Shown here one piece after another: positions 56,122 to 64,000 of a stretch of 64,000 nucleotides of DNA. The stretch spans positions 248,001-312,000 of the forward strand of contig JAHLMK010000012.1 in assembly GCA_019915135.1 (NCBI GenBank). Direction: 5' to 3'. The notes below the pieces were generated by a model that was not told where the DNA came from, searched no databases, and saw only the letters and a list, made by a program, of their open reading frames with translations. The first letter of the stretch is position 1; every line of letters begins with the position of its first letter. This DNA is from Strobilurus pachycystidiatus. Taxonomy: Eukaryota > Basidiomycota > Agaricomycetes > Agaricales > Physalacriaceae. Both the position numbers and the translations under genes were made by a program.

Positions 56122-56828
56122 TCACCAAAGTGAAAGTCCAACACCCGCAACGATAGTCCATACTGCCGAAATGGGCTGCAGACCCATAGCTGCATTATTA
56201 TCAGTGGAACCGGTGTTAGACGCGGAGGCAGCACTGCTACTGCTGGTAGAAGTAGACGTGGAGTGCGAAGAGGTCGTCGGAGGATGCGTAGCGGTCGTCC
56301 TCGAGCTGGTTGACGTTTGAGTGGACGAGGTGGTCGGTATCGAACTGGACGATGTGGACGACAACGACACGGAAGACTGAGGCCCGTTGGGATCTTGCCC
56401 TGGGAAGGTCAACTCAGGTATGGTCTGGCCTGCAGCATCGCATTGTGCTTTGAGACCTACAGATGGGTAAGTTTTAAGACAGGCGGGATTGATAGAGGCG
56501 AATAACGGACTGTCAAGTTGTGTCTGGGGCTGACTGAAGTCCGTCTGATTGATGCTGTTGGCCACACAGACGACGCACGAGTAGTAGGCGTTTTCAAAGT
56601 CGGAGGTGCAGCATACGTCAACCGTGCATGACTACAGCAAAGTCAGCGCTCTTTCCAGAGAAACGAAGGAGAACTCACACTCAACACCGACGGGTTCGCG
56701 GTGCTACAATCTGCCTCACACTCCGGCGGCACCTCCGTCGTCTGGCGGAGGCTCAAGTCCGGAAAACGCCCGGCCATCATGGCGAGAGCGGAGGATGCGA
56801 GGGTGAAGCAGACGAGGACAGTGCGCAT
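56122..56828 (-). CDS. Small secreted, Ser/Thr-rich, probably GPI-anchored protein
   Basis: Two exons (56828-56679 and 56631-56122) with a 47-nt intron (GTGAGT) join in frame to 219 residues. It has a signal peptide (MRTVLVCFTLASSALAMMA) and a Cys-rich central part (ECEADC, SCTVDVCC, YYSCVVCV, ACLKTY, KAQCDAAG). A Ser/Thr-rich stretch of about 75 residues follows, and a short hydrophobic C-terminus (AVWTIVAGVGLSLW) after Asn/Ala fits GPI attachment. This layout is common in basidiomycete wall proteins. The function is unknown. It diverges from the mitochondrial carrier gene with 420 bp between starts. Confidence 0.8.
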
Positions 56829-57248
56829 GGTGGGGAAGGAGAGCAGAGCCCGAGCAGAGCAGCGTTTCAGTATATGCGCCCATTTATATCTCCCTCGCCG
56901 TGATCATCATCGGAAACGTGCAAGGTCTCCTGCAGGGAAAGGGTGGGCGCTAAGCGAGCGCTGGGAATCCGCGTTTTGATTCATCGCCGTCCAATTGTGT
57001 ATATCCATCTCGTGCGGCTGTCCCATCCCGCGCACTTTGTGCGAATTAGCTGAGCTTTGTCCGCAGTGGAAGACAGTGACGCGGCAAGAGTGCACGCTGG
57101 ATTCGATGATGGTGGTGAGAGGAGAAGGTGCAATGCAATGCAATGGCAATGCGTCATCATCATCGTGATCGTCTTTGCTCTCGACTCCCATCTCTCACTC
57201 TGACTCGTTGTCGTCGCGCACGCTGCAGAATAACCGGCATAGGCTGGC
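56829..57248. other. Divergent promoter region
   Basis: 420 bp between the starts of the wall-protein and carrier genes. No clear TATA box on the carrier side; no other gene seen. Confidence 0.4.
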
Positions 57249-58456
57249 ATGGTCACGGCGAAGCAACCAGCAAGCTTCTTCCCGACGACTGCTTTGGTGA
57301 GTCTTTGCAAACCTGTCCAACTCTGGCTCACTGTCGGCCACAGGACCATGCAGCTGCAGGCATCGGTGCGGGCGTCGTCGCGACGCTCTGCATGAACCCG
57401 CTCGACCTCTTGAAGGTCAAATTCCAAACCTCGGTCACAGCGCCCCGCGGCGGACTCGGCAAGCACATCTGGTACGCGCTCAAGGATATCCAGCATACAC
57501 AGGGATGGCCGGGTCTTTATCGCGGCGTCGTACCGAACATTGCCGGGAACGCAAGCAGCTGGGGACTCTACTTTCTATTGTGCGTGGCTCTCCACACTCC
57601 CCTCGACCTTTCTGATTGATCCGAAGCTATAATATGCTCAAAAAACGCGCGTCCGGAGGGGACATTACACGCTCGCTGTCGTCTACTGAATACCTTATAT
57701 GCTCTGCCCAAGCCAGTGCGTGTCCCGACCCAGTATTCGTTTCATGATTCTGAGGCTTCGCAGGCGCGGTAACGGCAGTAATGACCAACCCGCTATGGGT
57801 TGTCCGCGTTCGAATGTTCGCATCCACCCCCGACTCGCCCCACTCCTACCACGGCCTATGGCGTACGCCTCTTCCCCTCCATATTTTCGCAGATCCCCAT
57901 TCATCCTAGTCCAGACGGCCTCCGCACCATCGTCCAAACAGAAGGCTGGCGAGGACTATTTAGAGGAACCGTCCTAGGCCTTTTCGGCGTCAGCAACGGC
58001 GCGATCCAGTTCATGGCGTACGAGCAGATGAAGAAGTGGGGCTTTGACCGGAAGCGGAAACAGTTCGAAAAGGCTAATAAGCCTTGGACGCCAGAGGTGG
58101 ATAAATTGGTACGTTCGTCCTGCGACTGACCATGACATGTTGTTTACCGGTACTTGCAGTCAAACACCTCATACACCGTCATGTCCGGAGCCAGCAAACT
58201 GCAAGCGTTATCGATAACGTACCCGTACCAGGTCGTACGATCGCGAATGCAGAACAATGCCCAAGCAGACATCTATCCCGACATACGCACCACTATAAAA
58301 CGGACGTGGCAGCATGAAGGCATGCGCGGTTTCTATCGCGGGCTCGGGACGAATCTCGTGCGCGTCCTGCCGGGGACGTGTGTGACCTTTGTGGTATACG
58401 AGAACCTGGCGTGGTTGCTCAGGAGTACGGCTGCGAAGAGGGAGGCGGCGTTATAG
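57249..58456 (+). CDS. Mitochondrial carrier, FAD/folate type (FLX1/SLC25A32 family)
   Basis: Six exons (57249-57296, 57344-57579, 57627-57715, 57764-57862, 57915-58108, 58160-58456) join in frame to 320 residues, the usual carrier length. Three repeats are visible, each with the Px[DE]xx[KR] signature or a variant: [21 protein letters not shown] and [10 protein letters not shown]. The Trp in the second, [37 protein letters not shown] and [20 protein letters not shown] are typical of the FLX1/folate-carrier branch. It would move FAD or a folate across the inner membrane. The exact substrate cannot be read from sequence. Intron 4 ends at AGTCCAG-AC, chosen because it continues [12 protein letters not shown] in frame; two earlier AG sites do not. 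Confidence 0.9.
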
Positions 58457-59239
58457 ATTATGTATATTCAGGTAATTGCCACATTGTTATTATTGTTATT
58501 GCATACACCACTCAGCACTTGAAGCCCATACCTGAGCGCAAGATATTCATCCCACTCGTAGAGAGATGTTTGATTGTATCATGGATATAGATAGGTTATA
58601 CATTGTAGGAGACCTTTCATACTTTAGATGGTGAATCAGTGGACCATACTTACGCGTGGTACAAGATGTGACAAAACACGGAAAACATTATACGGAGTGG
58701 CACGACGCAAATCAGAAGTGGTGGGGGAAGACGCTGGGAGGAGACGTCGAGAGGATCAGGACACCATATCCATCATGCGTGCCGCACCACATACGAAGAT
58801 TCTGGGAAGTATCGACACCGTTGTCGTGTTGAGACTCTGTAGCTCTCTTGCTATTGAGTCCAGCATAATATGTCTTATCATGACGAGATTTAGCTCTCGC
58901 CAAGGAGTTTCGTTGACGAGAAGCCTGAGCTGCCATTATTTTGCCCAGTCAAGACTGTTGTCTTACACAGTCCTTGGATTATCTTGGGTGAATTCGCGAT
59001 TATTCGACTCGCCAGACGCGTTATGAGGGATGGCGGAATGGTCAAAATCTGATCGTGAATTGAATTGAAATTCGGCGCCACGTGCTCGCGTGCCCCTTCC
59101 CTTTGCACATCGACCTCGGCTCCCAAAAGACTGCGACCTCTTCTCTTCAATATCCCGCCCAGTAGCTCTTCTCAGGAATTGTGTATATATCGTCTCCTAA
59201 ACAAATGAGGCTTGGCTGACAATGATTTCTAGACTTTCT
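58457..59239. other. Intergenic; promoter of F-box-like member 3
   Basis: No gene was recognised. TATATAT at about 59184-59190 lies 50 bp before the ATG at 59240 and may act as TATA box. Confidence 0.4.
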
Positions 59240-60832
59240 ATGGCTGCCTGTTCCCAATGCGGGTTTACGGCAGGCGTATTCGTTGGCGTCGCGTCTGTTA
59301 CCACCCGCACCACGCGATTCGCCGCTCTTAGTCGGTCAAACGAACCCCCTCTGGATGTCGAGAGGACGGAACTCGGCGAAAAACTTCTTATTGCACAAAA
59401 CTATATGGCGGATCTGGATCAGCGCATCGTTGACACGCAGGCTACATTGGACGCGATGCTGCAGGAGAAAGCCAAAGTACAGCGATACCTGGAGGACACA
59501 ACGGCCGTTCTTTATCCCGTTCGCCGTGTCCCCGCGGAGGTTCTTGCGGAGGTATTCTCCCACTTCGTGGAAGACGCTCTCGGCAACGTTACATGCCAGC
59601 AGCTCAGACAGCGCTCCTTCGTCGATAGCCTGGATGTCAGAAACGGAGCTTGGCTCTTATCCCATGTTTCGTCTCAATGGCGGCGCACTGCAATATCGTC
59701 GTCCCGGCTATGGTCATCACTCAATCTCGCATTTGACAAATATAACAGCCGGTCGCTTTCGACCATGTTCCTTCTCACCACTTATCTCCCTCGGTCCGGT
59801 GGCCGCCCTCTTCACGTCAATTTGCGCGCCACCGCAGATATATCCCTGCATCCCTGCCTACCCTCCGTCTTGGTAACTTGCGCGCGATGGGAAACTGCCG
59901 GCATATACCTACCCATACAGTCCTTCGTCAAATGGGATGAACTCTCCTTCGACATTCTCAAGACCTTGAATATTTATGTCACACTTCCTGCCGATTTCCT
60001 CAGAACACAAGATAAATATGTACGCTGCGACGCATTCATGCATGCCCCACATCTACGATCCATCACTTCCGGCAGTTTCGCTGTCCTGTTGAGGAAGTTC
60101 AAAATTCCTTGGTTGCAGATTGACTATTGCGAGCAACACGACAATCCACAGTGCACGGAGATGACGACCTACACTTGGGGGACGAGCGTGGCCCTTGCTT
60201 TACCCCACTCGGTCCTGCGGTCTGCATCTCATCTCCGCCACGCCATCATGTGCCCGCGCCCTTTCAGGGTACATGACAATCACCAGAGGACTCACGCCTC
60301 TCTCGAGTCGCTTGTCCTCCGCGGCACATCGGAGGGGAACAACTCCGTGCTTTCCCACTTCCACCTTCCAGGCCTCAAAACGCTTCGTTTCGAAGACGAA
60401 TCGCAACCCCATGCGCTGGTCTTCCCTCGGCCTCTGAACCCGCCCACAGGGGAGGCAGTGCAGGAGCTAGCCGTGTCTTTGAGGGAGGACACCGACAAGG
60501 ACGTGATCGTCGCGCTCATGAATTCCACCCCGAACCTACGCTTGCTCGAGCTCAACCTAATGACATGCTTCGATGTCGGGCCACAGCTTCGGGCGCTCCT
60601 TGTCGAGGCGAATGCACTGCCCATGTTGGAGACGCTGGTGATTAAAGGGAAATACGGTGTGAAGGTGTCGCGGGATTTTGTCAAATGTCTGGTGGTGCGA
60701 AGCGTAGCCATTCTGAAGAAGGTCGTTGTGGATTACGTCGACTCGCAGGACGACGAGGTTGAGACATCAGTCGACGAGCTTGTGAAACAGGGAATACAGA
60801 TACAGCTGATGTTGGGTAAAGATGATGAATGA
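59240..60832 (+). CDS. F-box-like protein, family member 3
   Basis: An intron-less protein of 530 residues from the ATG that aligns with its paralogs (MAACSQCGF). An in-frame ATG six codons earlier (59222) is less likely. The layout matches members 1 and 2: CxxC N-terminus, coiled coil (LDQRIVDTQATLDAMLQEKA), F-box-like PVRRVPAEVLAEVFSHFVED, and weak Leu-rich repeats (PNLRLLELNLMTCFDVGPQL). It lies on the opposite strand to the other two intact members, 13-23 kb away. Probable SCF adaptor; target unknown. Confidence 0.85.
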   Translation: MAACSQCGFTAGVFVGVASVTTRTTRFAALSRSNEPPLDVERTELGEKLLIAQNYMADLDQRIVDTQATLDAMLQEKAKVQRYLEDTTAVLYPVRRVPAEVLAEVFSHFVEDALGNVTCQQLRQRSFVDSLDVRNGAWLLSHVSSQWRRTAISSSRLWSSLNLAFDKYNSRSLSTMFLLTTYLPRSGGRPLHVNLRATADISLHPCLPSVLVTCARWETAGIYLPIQSFVKWDELSFDILKTLNIYVTLPADFLRTQDKYVRCDAFMHAPHLRSITSGSFAVLLRKFKIPWLQIDYCEQHDNPQCTEMTTYTWGTSVALALPHSVLRSASHLRHAIMCPRPFRVHDNHQRTHASLESLVLRGTSEGNNSVLSHFHLPGLKTLRFEDESQPHALVFPRPLNPPTGEAVQELAVSLREDTDKDVIVALMNSTPNLRLLELNLMTCFDVGPQLRALLVEANALPMLETLVIKGKYGVKVSRDFVKCLVVRSVAILKKVVVDYVDSQDDEVETSVDELVKQGIQIQLMLGKDDE

Positions 60833-61247
60833 CTAGAGTATAGAACTCATGTACATTCTTCTGCTTCGGTGTAAATTGCGTCTCAAGTTCGATAGACAAT
60901 TGATATTGTTATTATGTAGACCTCGTACGAATTTTGAGAATTCTTGCGGTATATAGATATATATTAACTTGCATCTAGACCCACAGCACGGTCTGTATCA
61001 GTAAGTGCTACTGTACCGAATGTCCGAGTGCTGCTCTAGTGTCAACCGATGCAAGACTTAGACCGATTTCGAGTCTTGTTTTGTGGATGACGATCGCGCC
61101 ACGTGCACCACTACTTCTTGCCTTTGTTCTTTGACCACAATCCCAAGTCTGCCAGTTTGCGAAGCCACTCAAGCAGCATAGATTTTGGGTGAAAACAAAT
61201 CCTCTCAATGACAGATTAATTTGCGCTGACTGCGTACTCGAAAGGTT
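60833..61247. other. Spacer; right part is a copied F-box-gene promoter
   Basis: Bases about 61080-61247 resemble the upstream region of member 2 (46080-45922 on the minus strand), e.g. gatgacgatcgcgccacgtg, acttcttgcctttgttctttga and ctgactgcgtactcg. Confidence 0.7.
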
Positions 61248-61559
61248 ATGACTGCTTGTTCCCAATGCGGTTTCACAACGGGCGTTTTCACCAGCTCGCC
61301 ATCTGTTACCGCCCGCACCACGCGTTTCGCCGCTTTCCAACGGTCAAATGAGCCACCTCTTGATGTCGAGAAGACGGACCTCATAAATAAGTTTCACACT
61401 GCGCAGAACTATGCGGCGGATCTCGATCGGCGCATCACCGAAACGCGAGTTTCATTGGACGCGATGCTGGATGAGAAGGCCAATGTGCAGCGGTACATGG
61501 AGGACACAAAAGCCGGCCTTCATCCTTCTCGAGGCGTTCAGGTCTACCCCGAACTGTGA
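61248..61559 (+). pseudogene. Truncated F-box-like gene (5' part only)
   Basis: 103 codons from ATG match the N-terminal fifth of member 2 (MTACSQCGFTTGVFTSSPSV, coiled coil, then EDTKAGLHPSRGV). Similarity stops at about 61540, just before the F-box proper; the frame ends seven codons later. The rest of the gene is missing and is replaced by unrelated DNA. The promoter copied with it makes transcription possible, but the product would lack the F-box. Confidence 0.85.
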
Positions 61560-63117
61560 TGGGCTGGGTATACTGCCAATTTCGCTGCTGTGGATTTGCC
61601 TGGCACACTCACGACTCGGATGAGGTGACAATCTTTCCATCAACCTCTCCCGGCTTTCACGTGAATGGATTGTGCGCCGAACGTCGAATTGTCGAATTTC
61701 TATCTTTTCAAGATTCTAACATTCGAATACATCGGTTTAGGGCAATCTCGAACTTCGAGATTGACGTGTATCGCTTTCTAGGTCCGGATGCACATTGGCC
61801 AAAGCTTGGACCATCCCTCTCATATCTTTGGACAGCCCTACGAGAACACAGTCCACAGTGAATCGCCGTAGTCTGGAGATCCGCCAGATCGTCTTGACGG
61901 ACGAGGGATATTCATGTCTGGAGAAGCCGTGCGAGAGAATTATGTAGTCGTATATGATTTGAGAAAAGAGCCTGATGCGTACTCACTCGAGATAGCTAGA
62001 GCAAGTTTGTCAGATTCATTAGTACATCCCTCTTCAATAACGTCACTCTGCCTGTCTCTTTCGCAGAAGCGTGGTTCGGTCGTGAGGGCTTAAGCCTCGG
62101 GTGTACTCCCATCCTGATTGTGGTCAACTGGGAAATCTCCCATGTCGTATGGGATGGCGACGTTGTTGGGCCAGCCCGCCGAATCCCGATGGCAGACAAG
62201 CCGACTTTCAAATTCATATCATTCAGGGGAGAAGCCTGGGTGTCGTAAACGTTTGTAGATAACTTTCCGCCAGAGCTGTTCATAAGCCAGTTTGCAAACT
62301 TGCGCCAACATAACCGGGCACCAGTCATCATGATGGCTCCGAGTCTGCAGGCCTCACCACGTTGTCATCATGCCAGTTTGTTTGGAGCATGTACCAGCAA
62401 ATCAGAATTACCTCCAGGATTTTTGGAAGGCGATGAAAGTCGCCATTCCGGCTTGGGGGATGGCGATGAGAGTGATTCGAACTTGAAGCGTGAGAATAGC
62501 TGCCAGTGCCACGCACACGCGCGCCATCACGTGGACCCACCTTCCACCACGGCCACGACCATGCACAGTTCAGCACACAACAAACGAACGCACCTCAATA
62601 CGCTCTGACTCCCCTCTGTATAGCGCATGCGATTCGCCTTACCGATCCGAATTATGTCTTCAGGTAAGCAACCTGCATCACCGTACTCACAGCCACCTAG
62701 AGCCACAAAAGACGGTCGCCGCAGTTTCTGTCCTTCCTCCGGACGCGCGGCGACAGAATAACGACCAGAGGAGAACAATAGCTGTGGTCATGACAATTAT
62801 GTTGGTAGGTAAGGTAAAGATCAGGTCGTAAAGTAGAACTACTACTAGTGGTACGTATTATTGTTTCTATGCATCGGTGGGTATCTGAAGTGATGTGGTA
62901 GGTATCGGCTCTGTCTGTTCTATCGTGAATTGTCGCATCAATCTGTGATGAAAAATGCTTGGCCCGGCCTGCATGCTTATTGTCACCGAATGTGCGTCGT
63001 TCTTCTCATGATTGTCTGAACTGCGCCTTGAAGCGATAGCATGAGCTCAACTCCCCAGAAAGACAAAACTCGCACCTCATACATTTGTTTTCTGTCTTCC
63101 ACCCGACCACCGTCGCT
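61560..63117. other. No recognised gene
   Basis: A 101-codon plus-strand frame (61556-61861) ends LSYLWTALREHSPQ and might be a decayed coding fragment, but it has no family match. The remainder shows nothing recognisable. Confidence 0.4.
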
Positions 63118-63640
63118 TCATAACGACTCGGCCGTAGTTGTGGTCTGCACCGTGCCCGCAGGGTGCTCTTCACATGCTCTGTTGAGACATTTTATGGCCT
63201 CCGACCTGAACATCTGCTCAGTCATCACCGCGTTTTCGGCCAAAAGTCCCTTCCTGAGCCACAATGTCTTACTCTTCCGATTGGCCACCCCCATCCTTTC
63301 GTATATATGCTCCTCATATTCGTTGATAAGATCGAGTTTGAGCCTCATCGCCTCAAGCTCAAGGTACTCCCGAACATTCTCTGTTGACCTTGATAAACGT
63401 CAAGCTACATAGATACTCTGAACAACTAAGCCGGACTCACAGCGCGTCACTGGATTTGAATTGTCCGTCCACCAGCAAGTCAACGAGGCATTGATGGAGC
63501 TCGTGGAACTTGGGATTGGCCGTGATACATTCTGCGACCTGTCGCACGAACGCCGCACAGACCTTCTTGTCTCTGGATAGCTCCGGAACCGCTAGGGCAT
63601 TGGCATCTGAGGACGTCGTAGCCGTCTCCTGCTCATCCAT
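63118..63640 (-). CDS. Hypothetical protein, two exons
   Basis: Two exons (63640-63441 and 63388-63118) with a 52-nt intron (GTGAGT ... TCAAG) join in frame to 156 residues. It is helical and charged: SRDKKVCAAFVRQVAECI, FHELHQCLVDLLVDGQFK, then EYLELEAMRLKLDLINEYEE and a Thr-rich tail (TVQTTTTAESL). I recognise no family. An open frame extends upstream of the chosen ATG without a better start, so the N-terminus may be longer or may lie in another exon. Nothing is seen between it and the window end (64000). Confidence 0.5.
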
Positions 63641-64000
63641 AGAGCTCGGAAGAGAGTAATTGTGGGATTCCGTGTGAATAGCAGGCCCCTCGACATATAA
63701 GCTTTCTGTTCTTTTGCAGTACAATAAGTGTGTTTATTGTCTGAATTGTTGTTCCCCAGTCTGTTGTTCGTTGAATCGTACACAACAATCTTGACATCTT
63801 TGATCATTCAAATTAGAGCCACTTGTCCTCATCTTGACTTTTGTCTACCAAATGACATCCCCGTATTGAGAATCACCAGTAAAATACCACACAGGCCGAC
63901 AGATGACTGATCTAGATGCTACCAGCAGAACTGTGGCGCACCGGGCAAACTGGATCATTTACTCAGTTCTTGAGTTTGAGGCTTGCTCGGAAGTCTTTCA

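Overview
This window looks like nuclear DNA of a filamentous basidiomycete, most likely an Agaricomycete. The reasons are gene models with many introns of about 50-60 nt, GT-AG boundaries with CTRAY-like branch sites, a family of F-box-like proteins of about 535 residues, fungal Goodbye and ULD_2-type domains, and fungal types of S10, GH92, GH2, Rds1 and SNG1-like (DUF3533) proteins. No ribosomal RNA or CRISPR was seen. Exon boundaries are hand-built: I required consensus splice sites, intact reading frame across every junction, and agreement with remembered family motifs. They have not been tested against RNA.

Layout. 1-23 kb is gene-poor and repeat-rich. It holds a tRNA-Leu, two copies of a multi-exon gene for a Goodbye plus ubiquitin-like protein (3.1-5.2 kb and 12.4-14.6 kb) inside a larger duplicated block, an NCBP3-like RNA-binding gene, a degenerate array of ~400-bp repeats, and two tandem cupin genes in a second duplicated block. 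23-36 kb holds two paralogous SNG1/DUF3533 membrane-protein genes, a small Gly-rich ORF, a perfect MITE, an Rds1-like ferritin-domain gene, a serine carboxypeptidase gene with an apparent AT-AC intron, and mitochondrial IF-3. 36-46 kb holds two F-box-like genes, an unknown gene and a complete 14-exon RFC1. 46-54 kb is a mannoside-degrading pair: a secreted GH92 alpha-mannosidase with 22 exons and a cytosolic GH2 beta-mannosidase. 54-64 kb holds an HMG-box gene, a GPI-anchored Ser/Thr-rich protein, a FLX1/folate-type mitochondrial carrier, a third F-box-like gene with a truncated copy beside it, and an unknown two-exon gene.

The most interesting points are the duplicated Goodbye-ubiquitin-like genes (NLR-like N-terminus, no NTPase core), one copy of which has lost a splice donor; the AT-AC intron that restores the conserved carboxypeptidase C-terminus; the MITE with identical 49-bp inverted repeats; the adjacent alpha/beta-mannosidase genes, one with a 9-nt microexon; and the local birth and decay of F-box and cupin genes.
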